A stretch of DNA of 64,000 bases from Flavobacteriales bacterium (GTDB taxonomy: Bacteria; Bacteroidota; Bacteroidia; Flavobacteriales; UBA1820), in contig QALN01000011.1 in assembly GCA_003150615.1 (NCBI GenBank), forward strand, positions 1 through 64,000. Reading direction: 5' to 3'. This document shows, piece after piece, positions 1 to 8,829 of the stretch (position 1 is the first letter of the stretch; every line of letters starts with the position of its first letter). The notes under the pieces were generated by a model, which was not told where the DNA came from, searched no databases, and saw only the letters and a program-made list of their open reading frames with translations. The position numbers and the translations under genes are program-made.

Positions 1-195
1 CTGAAGGCGATGACACTAACGGTTCTGGTGATGCCAGTCCTGAAGGCGATGACACTAACGGTTCTGGTGATGCCAGTCCTGAAGGCGATGACACTAACGG
101 TTCTGGTGATGCCAGTCCTGAAGGCGATGACACTAACGGTTCTGGTGATGCCAGTCCTGAAGGCGATGACACTAACGGTTCTGGTGATGCCAGTC
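1..195 (+). repeat. Five tandem 39-bp repeats
   Basis: Five practically identical 39-bp units start at 1, 40, 79, 118 and 157, and a degenerate sixth begins at 196. The unit is a multiple of three. In the frame that begins at position 3 it encodes a 13-residue Asp/Gly/Ser/Thr-rich unit (EGDDTNGSGDASP). Copy number to the left is unknown because the window begins inside the array. Near-identity of the copies points to recent expansion by slippage or recombination. Confidence 0.95.
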
Positions 196-847
196 TTGAA
201 GGCGAGGATGATTCCGACGTTCAGCTTTTAAAATCTGAACTTAAAGAAAAGGAATCCGAACTGATTGAAAAAGAAGAAGAACTCGAAGAGAGGAAAGCTG
301 AATTGGACGACAGGGACGGAGAACTTTCAAAAAAAGAGTCCGAATTAAAAGCTGTTTCTGAAAAAAAAAGCTCACCAAAGAAGAAGAGTACCCGAAAATC
401 AGCTGGGAGGACATCTTCAATAAAAACACCCAAAAAGCAATCCTGATATATAATCACAGGATAAACACACACAGAAAGATGAAGGTTCTCGACGCTGAAC
501 TGGATTCACAACCTACAGCGAAAAAGGTACGTGAGTTTGCAGAATTGCGCATAGAGAACCTTCTTTGTTTTAAGGAGCTGCAATCGTTCAACAACACCGG
601 TAAATGGGTGTATGAACATCCGCTTGTCAGGAATGAAGCGGAAGTGTCCAAGTTAAAAGAACTGAGGTATAAGGAACCGCATGAGTTTTTAAGAAAGTAC
701 AACAATTGCTGTTACAATATTAAGCGGTACTCTTCGTTTCTCAAACGCGAAGACCGAGTCGACAAACGGCTATCGGATAAAGCTAATTTGAAGAAGTATA
801 AAGACCTTGCTGTTATTTTTAAAAACATATTGGAAGATGAAGACTAA
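3..847 (+). CDS. Repeat and coiled-coil phage protein, 5' partial, split by a -1 frameshift at A9
   Basis: The open frame entering the window at position 3 encodes five acidic 13-residue repeats and then a heptad-like Glu/Lys-rich coiled coil (about 196-360). It runs on as a basic tail to a stop at 444-446. At the A9 run 361-369 the -1 frame opens without a stop and reads KLTKEEYPKISWEDIFNKN, then merges with the ORF whose first ATG is at 479, ending at 847. The joined product reads as one protein of about 281 residues from the window edge: repeats, coiled coil, then a globular alpha-helical region. GA-AAA-AAA-AGC is a classic slippery arrangement. I therefore treat 3-446 and 479-847 as one gene, expressed by slippage or broken by an indel or sequencing error. 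The family is not recognised. It lies just upstream of the methyltransferase and overlaps that gene's start. Confidence 0.6.
361..369 (+). other. A9 homopolymer, candidate slippage site
   Basis: Nine consecutive A residues sit where the coiled-coil frame (frame of position 3) and the downstream frame (frame of position 479) would have to be joined. In the upstream frame the codons are GAA AAA AAA AGC; a -1 slip gives AAA AAA AAG and enters the long downstream frame. One extra A would also fuse the frames, so phase variation or a base-calling error are equally compatible. Confidence 0.55.
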
Positions 848-2168
848 AACTATAGAAGTATATAATCTCGGAGGTCTGCCAGTCGCTCCTCTCGATAATT
901 TTTATGAGCTTCAGGAGGATTTCAAGATTTCAGACCCCGACAAACTCTCCAAGTTACAGATGCTTATCCTCTCTAGAGGATTTAAGTATTCATTCAAGGC
1001 TTGGAAAGACGACGCTGGAAAGCTTTGGATTATCGATGCTCACCAGCGGCGAAAAGCTCTTATTGCCCTGTCAAAAGCCGGATTTGATATTCCGCCCATC
1101 CCATACGAACCCATACAGTGTTCAACAAAACAGGAAGCGGTAGAGGAAATTGCAGCCTATAATTCCGAATTTGCAAAGAAAAATCCCGATACGGTTTTGT
1201 TCGAAAAATACGAGATATCCTCAGATGTACTCAACAGGTTCAATCTTCCGTTCGAAGCTAAACCTTTCGATATTGACAAGGAGCCCATTTCCTTCGATTT
1301 TGAGAATGTTGACGGTAAAGATGTAAAGGAAGATGCATTTGACACGGACGTGTCGTTAGAGGCTCGTGTATTCGCGCAAAAAGGAGATATATGGCTGTTG
1401 GGTGCTCAGCGACTCATGTGTGGGGATTGCCGCGAATCGTCCGATGTAAAAAAACTGATGAACGGCCATCTTGCTGATTTGTGCGTTACCGATCCTCCTT
1501 ACAATGTAGATTATTCCGGTGGCACGTCCGATGAACTGACTATCAGAAATGACAGCATGGAAAACGATCTCTTTGCTGTTTTCCTCCGTCAGGTATTTGG
1601 TATGATGTTTTCGGTTATGAACCCCGGAGCTTCATTTTATGTGTTTCACGCCGACTCAGAGGGAGAAAATTTTCGCGCTTCATTGAGAAAATCCGGGTTC
1701 TATATTGCCCAGTGTTGTGTCTGGGTAAAAAACAGCATGGTAATGGGTCGCCAAGACTTTCAATGGAAGCACGAACCAATACTATATGGATGGAAATCAG
1801 GAGCGGCACACAAGTGGTATTCCGACCGTAAGCAAACAACGGTATGGGAATTTGACAGACCTACCCGCAATGGTATCCATCCTACTATGAAGCCTATCGC
1901 TATCATGGCATATGCTATCTGTAATTCGTCAAAGCCTCAGGATGTTGTCATAGACTTTTTCTCGGGATCGGGTTCTACTATAATGGCGTGTCAGCAAGTG
2001 GACCGAAGGGGATATGCCATGGAGATAGACCCCGTTTATGTTTCTGCAACGGTTGGCAGATATATGGCCATGTTTCCCGAGCAGTTGGTTTTATTGGAGC
2101 GTGACGGAAAACGCTTTACTCGAGAAGAAACGCTAACAATCATTCAAAATGGAAAAATTACCGGCTGA
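837..2168 (+). CDS. ParB-like domain fused to N4/N6 DNA methyltransferase
   Basis: This 443-residue protein should methylate an exocyclic amino group of adenine or cytosine in DNA. The N-terminal ~110 residues look like a ParB/sulfiredoxin-type domain (DAHQRRKAL near residue 68). The catalytic part has DPPY at 219-222 and the S-adenosylmethionine loop FSGSG at about 375-379 near the C-terminus. That order, motif IV before motif I, is typical of the beta class. I chose the ATG at 837, which overlaps the previous stop, rather than an upstream start that would add ten hydrophobic residues inside that gene. Placement directly before terminase suggests a role in protecting or marking phage DNA; the target sequence cannot be read from the protein. 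Confidence 0.85.
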   Translation: MKTKTIEVYNLGGLPVAPLDNFYELQEDFKISDPDKLSKLQMLILSRGFKYSFKAWKDDAGKLWIIDAHQRRKALIALSKAGFDIPPIPYEPIQCSTKQEAVEEIAAYNSEFAKKNPDTVLFEKYEISSDVLNRFNLPFEAKPFDIDKEPISFDFENVDGKDVKEDAFDTDVSLEARVFAQKGDIWLLGAQRLMCGDCRESSDVKKLMNGHLADLCVTDPPYNVDYSGGTSDELTIRNDSMENDLFAVFLRQVFGMMFSVMNPGASFYVFHADSEGENFRASLRKSGFYIAQCCVWVKNSMVMGRQDFQWKHEPILYGWKSGAAHKWYSDRKQTTVWEFDRPTRNGIHPTMKPIAIMAYAICNSSKPQDVVIDFFSGSGSTIMACQQVDRRGYAMEIDPVYVSATVGRYMAMFPEQLVLLERDGKRFTREETLTIIQNGKITG

Positions 2169-2478
2169 AATCATATCCGACATGGAATATGTCGGGAAAG
2201 TTAAAAATTTCGGAGCACTTGGATATTCTCCGGAGCGAATTGCCAATATGCTCGGCTTGTCTGGCGACAAACGTAAGGTGTTTCTGTATAGAATTGTGAC
2301 ATGCGGTGATGTTCTCTATGATTCATATGTGACAGGTCAAGCCATAGGAGAATATAATATAGATGTTGAATTGCGTAAACATGCTGAGTCCGGAGATGTA
2401 GATGCTGTAGACCGTCTCACGCAACGGCAAAAGGATAGGGCAGAGGATGATCTCCGACACAAATTATTCGGAATATGA
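2149..2478 (+). CDS. Small helical phage protein, possible DNA-binding terminase partner
   Basis: The 109-residue product is predicted mostly helical. It contains a stretch (GYSPERIANMLGLSGDKRKVF, about residues 25-45) that resembles the helix-turn-helix of small terminase or Rinf-like proteins. Its start overlaps the methyltransferase stop by 20 nt and its own stop overlaps the next start (ATGA), so it is translated as part of the packaging operon. Either this gene or the next one could be the DNA-recognition subunit of the terminase; the assignment is an inference from position and the helix-turn-helix look. Confidence 0.5.
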   Translation: MEKLPAEIISDMEYVGKVKNFGALGYSPERIANMLGLSGDKRKVFLYRIVTCGDVLYDSYVTGQAIGEYNIDVELRKHAESGDVDAVDRLTQRQKDRAEDDLRHKLFGI

Positions 2479-3119
2479 GTAGCTATATAGATAAAATAAA
2501 TAATTATCACCCTGACGTAATAGCCTCTTTTTTAAAGACTGGCGATAGCACTGTCATTCCCAAAGAGCTTCAATTATTTATTGCCCAGATACAATTTGCG
2601 GTCGAAATATATAAGTATGAAAAAAATATAACACGTGCAGCCGAACAGTTACATGTTCGCGTGGCGGCAGAACAAAAAATAAACCTCGATGTACGCACGT
2701 GCAAATCCCGTATATATTCAGCTATAAATTATTTTTCTGTCGACAACAACGTCACAATTAAAGTTTGGGAAGAGAACTTTGCCGACCGTTATGCCGATCT
2801 TGAAAAAATAGCCATAGCCAAAGGCGATTATAAAACAGCCAAAATATGTGTCGACGCTCAGGCAGAATGCCGGCGCAGAGCTTCCGAGGCCGCAGAAGTA
2901 GATCGCGACTGGGCTCCGGTGTTTATAATATCCCCTGAACTTGCTCCGGAAGATTTAGGCTTTAAACGTAAAAACCTCAAAGAAATAGCCCGAAAATACA
3001 ATGAAGGTTTCTATCTCAAGTTTATTGACAGTCTTCCTATAGAAAACGAAGAGAAAATCAGATTGAAACACGATGCGAATGTTATCGATATTGAGAGCAC
3101 CGTAATAGAAAGCGATTGA
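2475..3119 (+). CDS. Putative terminase small subunit
   Basis: This 214-residue protein lies immediately before the large terminase with a 4-nt gap. It begins with helical segments (residues 25-90, including a possible helix-turn-helix at ITRAAEQLHVRVA), followed by a charged C-terminal half. Small terminase subunits bind the packaging site on phage DNA and deliver it to the ATPase. Size, helicity and position fit that role, but no diagnostic motif is visible, so the call rests mainly on gene order. Confidence 0.5.
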   Translation: MSSYIDKINNYHPDVIASFLKTGDSTVIPKELQLFIAQIQFAVEIYKYEKNITRAAEQLHVRVAAEQKINLDVRTCKSRIYSAINYFSVDNNVTIKVWEENFADRYADLEKIAIAKGDYKTAKICVDAQAECRRRASEAAEVDRDWAPVFIISPELAPEDLGFKRKNLKEIARKYNEGFYLKFIDSLPIENEEKIRLKHDANVIDIESTVIESD

Positions 3120-3123
3120 AAAT

Positions 3124-4878
3124 ATGGAAACAAACAGTACCACTGCAGATGATTTTGACTTCGAAGATGCCTATATGAATGCCATGCAGATAAAGGCTAA
3201 TATTATAGACTCTAACGTTCTTATTGGAGAAGTGGCGCGCGGCGGCGGAAAAACAGACGGAATAATAGGCCCGAGAATAATACGTGTCGCCAATGCCATG
3301 CCTACGGAGTTAGGATTTCTCGTGAGCAAGACGTATGTATCTCTAATGACCAACATAGTGCCGCAAATACAATCGTACTTCTCAAAGCCCATCCAGAGCG
3401 GCAAGAGGTCTATGCTTGTCAGGGGAGTCGATTACATCGTTGGTGAGAGTAAAATACCGGGACATTTTACACGCCCCCGGTATCCTGTAAGTTATCCTAA
3501 ACACAGCATATTATTCAGAAACGGCTTTCATCTTCAGCTCGTATCTTCCGACCAACCGGAGTCGGTTGCCGGCCGAAGCGGAGTCCACGCTTTTATAGAA
3601 GAAATGAAGCACAATAAAGGCGAAAAGGTAAAGACACGTCTGTTTCCTACTTTGCGCGGAGCAAAGGGAGAAGTTCTTAGAAATCAATATTACCAAGGTA
3701 TAACCGGCGTTTCCGATACCGCCCGTGTGGATTTGGGTGAGGATAACTGGTTTGAGGAATTCGAAAAGAACGTAAACAACGAATTGATAGAGGAAATAGT
3801 AACTGTAAGCCTTGATTTCAACAAAGCTGTTTATACCCTCTATTCTGTTGAAAAACGGATGCGCAACGAGAAAAATCCGATAATCCTCGAAAAGCTCTCG
3901 GCAGAAAAACAAAAGGCGGCAAGAAAAATAGCGAACTGGAAGCCCAGACTAAATGATATGAGGTTCAATGCCTCGTATTATATTCGCGCATCTAGTTTTG
4001 TCAACAAAGACATTCTGCGGCCTAAATTTTTTAAGACACAGTTTGAAAACATGGATATCGACGAATTTTTGACCGCTATTTGTGCAGTTCGTAAAAAATC
4101 TGTTGTCGACAGGTTTTTTACAAACTATGTACCTAAAAAACATCAGTTTTCAGATACTTACAAATACGAAACTATTCTCCAGCTCGACCTGAAGGAACAT
4201 CTGTCCATTACCGCTAAATATCTGAAATACTATAACCCTCACGATGAAATTTACATAGGATACGACCCCGGTTCTTTTTCATCTCTTGTTGTCGGTCAAA
4301 AGAAAAAAAACGGGAATGAATTTCGCATCATAAAGGAATTTTATTGCTATTCTCCTCAGGAACAGCCGGAGCTCGCAAAACAAGTATTCGACTTTTTTGG
4401 CCACGACTCTATAAACAAACGCATCGTCCTGTATCCTGACCGTGCCGGAAATAAAACAAAAGAGGAACTAGACCAGATTACTACCGACTCCCGTATTCTC
4501 AAACGTGAGCTCGAAGGATATGGCTTCACTGTAGAATTGATGAACGAAGGTATCGCTACGATATACCACTGGATGCAATTCAAACTGTTGCTTCTGCTCT
4601 TCGGAGAAAAAACAAATTTTTTGCCTAAAGTTCTAATCTGCGAAAACGAATGTAAAAACCTGTGCAGCTCAATAATGCTTTCACCTCTTAAACGCACAAA
4701 CGGACGCATAGAATTGGACAAAACATCTGAAACAAAAGTACCGCTACGCCGGCAAGCAGGGCTTACCACTCAATTACCGTCCGCTCTTATTTATCTGCTG
4801 TTCGGTCTTTACGGAGATATGTTGCCGAGTGAATTTTCCCGACTCCCCGACAATCTGCCTAATAATTCAATATCTTAA
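3124..4878 (+). CDS. terL: Phage terminase large subunit
   Basis: This is the 584-residue packaging motor ATPase and nuclease that pumps DNA into the procapsid. A Walker A-like loop (ARGGGKT, residues 38-44) is followed by a Walker B-like segment ending in two glutamates (HAFIEE, 155-160). The C-terminal RNase H-like nuclease begins with IGYDPG (Asp381) and has a second acidic element VLYPDR near 439. Length and two-domain order match the family. The start follows the small subunit by 4 nt. A 381-nt stretch without a gene follows, unusual inside a phage morphogenesis operon. Confidence 0.88.
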   Translation: METNSTTADDFDFEDAYMNAMQIKANIIDSNVLIGEVARGGGKTDGIIGPRIIRVANAMPTELGFLVSKTYVSLMTNIVPQIQSYFSKPIQSGKRSMLVRGVDYIVGESKIPGHFTRPRYPVSYPKHSILFRNGFHLQLVSSDQPESVAGRSGVHAFIEEMKHNKGEKVKTRLFPTLRGAKGEVLRNQYYQGITGVSDTARVDLGEDNWFEEFEKNVNNELIEEIVTVSLDFNKAVYTLYSVEKRMRNEKNPIILEKLSAEKQKAARKIANWKPRLNDMRFNASYYIRASSFVNKDILRPKFFKTQFENMDIDEFLTAICAVRKKSVVDRFFTNYVPKKHQFSDTYKYETILQLDLKEHLSITAKYLKYYNPHDEIYIGYDPGSFSSLVVGQKKKNGNEFRIIKEFYCYSPQEQPELAKQVFDFFGHDSINKRIVLYPDRAGNKTKEELDQITTDSRILKRELEGYGFTVELMNEGIATIYHWMQFKLLLLLFGEKTNFLPKVLICENECKNLCSSIMLSPLKRTNGRIELDKTSETKVPLRRQAGLTTQLPSALIYLLFGLYGDMLPSEFSRLPDNLPNNSIS

Positions 4879-5259
4879 ATAATAGCTACTAAAAAATATT
4901 ATAAAGCTACTATCTCGCTTAAAAAATAGCATATAACAATATCTATTTAAGCAATAATAATAGTGGTTGACATTGCTTGTGTGTGTAATTTTCTGTAAAA
5001 TAGCGATTTATGGCTTTAGGTGTAAAAATTTAAAAAAACACGTTGGTGGAGGATGCCCGCACCGCTAAGGAAGGCTTTTGCGTTGCAGGGAGCTCATATT
5101 CTTTGGAAATATGACAGTGTAGTGTTAAAAGTGTCGTTGCGTGTGTTGTAGGAAGGCTTTTATCTGAGTATTTCGTTGCCGCTCCGGCGGCTTTTGCGTT
5201 GCATTGTCTTCATACTTCGTGTCCTTTGCGACTACTATTCATATAAATACATTCGCTGT
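4879..5259 (+). other. Non-coding, repeat-bearing stretch between terminase and portal module
   Basis: No convincing ORF lies here. Visible elements are an imperfect stem GCTTAAAAAATAG/CTATTTAAGC (4917-4952), a hairpin TCATATT/AATATGA (5094-5114), and the 15-bp direct repeat GGCTTTTGCGTTGCA at 5073-5087 and 5189-5203. A partial copy of the repeat's first half is at 5151-5160. A very stable GCCGC-TCCG-GCGGC hairpin (5178-5191) is followed by TTTT. It may be an untranslated leader for the portal module, a small RNA, or a packaging-related site; the data do not decide. Confidence 0.5.
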
Positions 5260-5571
5260 ATGGATATTGAGATAACAGGCGCGCAGGCATTACAATTAGC
5301 CAGAGAGATATCAAAAGTTCCGCAAGGTAGCTTCACGGTAGCTTTTTTCCCGTATTCAAGGACCAAGGGCACGGCCTCTGAAAAGCTCACGATAAAGGAA
5401 TGGTGCAAAGTCAGGGAACAATTGCCTGAAGATATCTTCTCGGTAGACAGTGACAATTATTTCCTGTTCACGGACGGCAACGGCCAGCCGAGGATGTGTT
5501 ATAAGTATCTCATCCGGTATATGGCTTTCCCTCACGACGGATTTAAACTTCATAAAATAAAGTGGATATGA
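5260..5571 (+). CDS. Small phage protein of unknown function
   Basis: The frame is open from 5176, but its first 28 residues read from the structured leader and are hydrophobic and Arg-rich. I prefer the ATG at 5260, which gives 103 residues starting MDIEITGAQALQLAREIS. The protein is mixed alpha/beta with no motif I recognise. Its stop overlaps the portal start (ATGA at 5568-5571), so the two are translationally coupled and it probably belongs to the head-connector module. Confidence 0.6.
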   Translation: MDIEITGAQALQLAREISKVPQGSFTVAFFPYSRTKGTASEKLTIKEWCKVREQLPEDIFSVDSDNYFLFTDGNGQPRMCYKYLIRYMAFPHDGFKLHKIKWI

Positions 5572-7016
5572 ATGAAATACAGATGTATGGCAATATAGGA
5601 TGTTATCTCTCCGAGGATAATATCATGAGCTTTCAGATAGGCAGCAATCCTGTGTTGGAGCCTTTTGACCGGAATCCGCCCCTGCTTCGCCCATCGTGGC
5701 TCAATGTCAGAGATTATAAAGTCCTTGCCCGTGGACATAATAATCGACAGTGTGAAGACATGGAGCGGGATATAAAAAGGAACAGGCTGCTACCGCGTCT
5801 TATATCCAAACAATGCAGTATGCTCTATGGACAGGGCATAAGTATGTACAAACGCACTCTAGATGAATCCGGGAAAATCGTCCGCCATTGGGAACCTGTC
5901 GACGAGCCCATGCGATGGCTCGAAGAGTGGGAGATGAACGGCATTGAAATGTCTGCCTCCGACTTCGCTATGGCCAATATCAAGAACCACTATACATTCA
6001 GGGATTTCTTTGTGAAATATCGCATGTCCCGGGGAGCATCTATTGGCCGCTTCCCCATAGCCGGCATTGAAAGTATGGAAAACAAGGACTGCCGCCTCGC
6101 TACTCTCCGTGCGGATGTTGCCACATCATTAATCCCATACAAAGACTTGCGTTACGTCGCCGTCGGCAACTGGAATTACGGAGCAGCCTCTTTCAATGTC
6201 TATCACCGCTTTGATATAAAAGAAGTCTCTGTCTACCGCTATGCCGCAATAGGACACCATCGTGAGAAAAGCGTCGGAGAGTATTACGGATCAAACGAGA
6301 CCTTTGAAGGCACAAAGCCATACATCAAAGCCGCTAACGAAAATCCCGAATATATCAACTCGTTCCTACGCAATGCCCTTGCCGCCAAAGTACACATCAT
6401 CATCCCCAACGCCTGGGTTGAATCGAAACGCCGGCAGATAACCGCCCTTTGCAATGAAAATAAAAAGCGCAAGAGCGAAAAACTCGAATTGTTCAAAATG
6501 GGCGAGGTAGAACTCGGCACCGAATACAGCGAGTCTACGCTTATGAAAGTAATCAACACGGAACTCCGCAAACTCACCAATTACCTCTCCGGTAAGGGCA
6601 ACCAAGGCAAAGCCTACGCATCTTTTTCATTTAAAACCGGCAATAACGAAGAGGAACGCTGGCGCATCGAAACTGTCGACCTCAAGTACAAGGAATACAT
6701 CTCGTCGCTCATCGAATACGACAAACGCGCCGATGAAGTCATCCTTTCGTCCATGGGGCTCGACTCCTCCATATCGTCCGTTTCCAAGGACGGTATCATA
6801 TCCAAGAGCGGCGCTGACGTCTATTACAACTACATCCTGTACCTTCTTAGCCTCACTCCCGATGACGAAAAATGCTCCGCCCCGTTCAACAATGCCCTTA
6901 TGCTTAATTTTCCGGACTTATACGCCCAGGGCTACCGTTTCGGCTTCTATCGAGAAATACCCTCCCGTCAGGAGGAAGTATCTTTAAATAACCGCTTAAG
7001 CACTCAAAAATTATGA
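5568..7016 (+). CDS. Putative portal protein
   Basis: The 482-residue product follows the terminase module, has the length of a portal, and opens with a region rich in DNA-contacting charged residues (RHNNRQCEDMERDIKRNRLLP, around 55-75). It is followed by mixed alpha/beta and a long helical middle typical of the portal wing and stem. Portals form the ring through which terminase pumps DNA. GTG at 5562 is an alternative start; the ATG at 5568 forms an ATGA overlap with the previous stop and is preferred. The assignment is by context and general architecture, not by a diagnostic motif. Confidence 0.6.
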   Translation: MNEIQMYGNIGCYLSEDNIMSFQIGSNPVLEPFDRNPPLLRPSWLNVRDYKVLARGHNNRQCEDMERDIKRNRLLPRLISKQCSMLYGQGISMYKRTLDESGKIVRHWEPVDEPMRWLEEWEMNGIEMSASDFAMANIKNHYTFRDFFVKYRMSRGASIGRFPIAGIESMENKDCRLATLRADVATSLIPYKDLRYVAVGNWNYGAASFNVYHRFDIKEVSVYRYAAIGHHREKSVGEYYGSNETFEGTKPYIKAANENPEYINSFLRNALAAKVHIIIPNAWVESKRRQITALCNENKKRKSEKLELFKMGEVELGTEYSESTLMKVINTELRKLTNYLSGKGNQGKAYASFSFKTGNNEEERWRIETVDLKYKEYISSLIEYDKRADEVILSSMGLDSSISSVSKDGIISKSGADVYYNYILYLLSLTPDDEKCSAPFNNALMLNFPDLYAQGYRFGFYREIPSRQEEVSLNNRLSTQKL

Positions 7017-7864
7017 TACTCCAATCGCTTTTCTCCTCACTATCGGACTTCGCCCGCTATGCTTCCGGTGCGGACATGTCCCTTCCTCTCCCGTCGCTCG
7101 AAAGCTCCGCCGTGCCTGCAAAAAAACAAGTTTGCAACATCATATCTCCCGGTGTCTATGACCTTGTAATAGCCTCTGACGGACAGATAAAAGAAGCCGT
7201 ACGTCAGGCGGTAGCCAATCTCACATTATTCTTCGATGTGCCCTTCTACGTGCAGCGCAAACGCACGGCCGGCATCGAAGTGTATAAAAACGAAGCCGAA
7301 GGCATGAAGCGCTCATATATAGACACCTATTACAGCGCCATGGATACCATCCTGCTCTTACTCGACTCATCCTCCGGCGATATCTCTGAGGCCTGGCAGC
7401 AAGCTCCGTATTGCGCCATCCGAGACAAGGTCAGAATCAAGACAGTGGAGGAATTCAACTTGGTATACCATATAGACAACTCCTACCTGTTCTTTTTCCG
7501 CACTCTGCCCATACAGCTCGAGCTTCTCGACAATATGTTTTTTTCGTATTACGACCGCCTCGGACAGCGCGCCGACCTTCTTCCACGCCTTGACCGGGCT
7601 TTGGTCATGCTCATCATAGCCACAGCCATACGTCGCTTTGACCCGATAGAACTCCCCGCTACCATACGCAATCTTTTTTCCGACACCACCGCTTCACGTT
7701 CCGGCGACAAGGAACAATCGCGGCTTTTACAACTCGCCGACGAGCTATCCTCGGAAGCCATGAGCGCCGTCAGCCTTATCGACGCATCTCTGTCCGAATC
7801 ATCCAATGTTGCCGATCCCAATATAGACCGGCATCCGGACGACAAATTCTATTTCATGCCATGA
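7013..7864 (+). CDS. Putative head-tail connector/adaptor protein
   Basis: This 283-residue protein is strongly alpha-helical, starts 4 nt inside the portal gene and is followed by a gene overlapping its stop. Position directly after the portal and the all-helical profile resemble adaptor proteins that sit under the portal ring. It resembles the DUF6712-type proteins I associate with Bacteroidota phages, but I cannot confirm this without a search. No signal peptide or membrane segment is evident. Confidence 0.45.
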   Translation: MILQSLFSSLSDFARYASGADMSLPLPSLESSAVPAKKQVCNIISPGVYDLVIASDGQIKEAVRQAVANLTLFFDVPFYVQRKRTAGIEVYKNEAEGMKRSYIDTYYSAMDTILLLLDSSSGDISEAWQQAPYCAIRDKVRIKTVEEFNLVYHIDNSYLFFFRTLPIQLELLDNMFFSYYDRLGQRADLLPRLDRALVMLIIATAIRRFDPIELPATIRNLFSDTTASRSGDKEQSRLLQLADELSSEAMSAVSLIDASLSESSNVADPNIDRHPDDKFYFMP

Positions 7865-8829
7865 AACACACCATCCACATCACTATTCCCGCCGGAGAAT
7901 TCTCCATACCCAACTCATGGGAGGCCCTCTCGCCGTCGCAATATATAGCGCTCTCTTCGGACCTCTCCCGGATGTCGCGGGGAGAACTCTCTTCCATGCA
8001 GGTACGCCTTAACCACGTATGCCGATGCCTCAATGTCGATATCTCCGGCATAAAAAGCGAAGAAGCGTGCCAGAATCTCGCACTGCTCGCCGGCATGGTC
8101 GATTTTATCTTCTCGTTGTCATATCCTGATAATGACGCCGCATTGTCCCTTCTTCCGCCCAAGGACAGGGACTTCTTTAAGAAGAACGCCCCAATACCTG
8201 AGCAAGGACATATAGGACGCTATCTGTCCCGCCTGGACTATCGGTATACTTTGGATGCTGTGTTCTGTGCACAGCTCATACCATCGGTACATCTGCCTGA
8301 TGGCGAATATATAGGCTATTCCATAGACACCTCGTTCGACACCCTTACCTGTTCGCTCACAGCCCTGCAGTATATCGAAGCCCGCGACAACCGCAATAAT
8401 CTGCCTCTTCTCTCCGCTATACTTTACTGCCCGCAGCCATATGACTCGCAGACCGCCCATGCCCTCGCTTCCCGTTTCGCCGCACTGTCCGACGGCACTC
8501 TTGAAGCCATCGCATTGAACTTTCAGGCATTCGACGCTTATCTCTTCCTGCGTACGCACTTCTCCATACTCACCGCCGGCGCCTCTACCGGCAAGATACG
8601 CTCCGGTAGTTACCTCACGGGAGCCACCGAAGCCCTGTATGATCTGTCGTCGGATGGCTACGGCGACATCGCCGCCGTCGAGCAAATGAATGTCATCAAG
8701 TACCTCACCATACTGCGTAAAAAACTCATCGAATCCGTCCGCGCCATGCACTCCGCTAATATGGATGTGGTGAAAATATCGCGGCGCACCAATCTCCCTA
8801 TTGACGTTATAAATAAGATCATACTATGA
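7861..8829 (+). CDS. Phage morphogenesis protein of unknown function
   Basis: The 322-residue product overlaps both neighbours by 4 nt, so it is a core member of the head-tail operon. It is largely helical with a short beta start (HTIHITIPAGEFSIP). It has no catalytic motif and does not look like an HK97-type capsid protein: no long E-loop region and no upstream protease or scaffold. The C-terminus carries a helix-turn-helix-like segment (VVKISRRTNLPIDVINKI). Tail assembly or connector roles are possible. Confidence 0.5.
   Translation: MKHTIHITIPAGEFSIPNSWEALSPSQYIALSSDLSRMSRGELSSMQVRLNHVCRCLNVDISGIKSEEACQNLALLAGMVDFIFSLSYPDNDAALSLLPPKDRDFFKKNAPIPEQGHIGRYLSRLDYRYTLDAVFCAQLIPSVHLPDGEYIGYSIDTSFDTLTCSLTALQYIEARDNRNNLPLLSAILYCPQPYDSQTAHALASRFAALSDGTLEAIALNFQAFDAYLFLRTHFSILTAGASTGKIRSGSYLTGATEALYDLSSDGYGDIAAVEQMNVIKYLTILRKKLIESVRAMHSANMDVVKISRRTNLPIDVINKIIL

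Noticed and set aside
1..195. Possible CRISPR array
   Set aside because: The 39-bp units are contiguous with no spacers and lie in a coding frame.
10..231. Plus-strand ORF of repeated MTLTVLVMPVLKA units
   Set aside because: It is an alternative frame of the 39-bp repeats and stops right after them. The frame from position 3 continues into a coiled coil and is the coding one.
479..847. Independent gene starting at ATG 479
   Set aside because: The same frame is open upstream to the A9 run with protein-like sequence, so this is more likely the C-terminal part of the repeat/coiled-coil gene.
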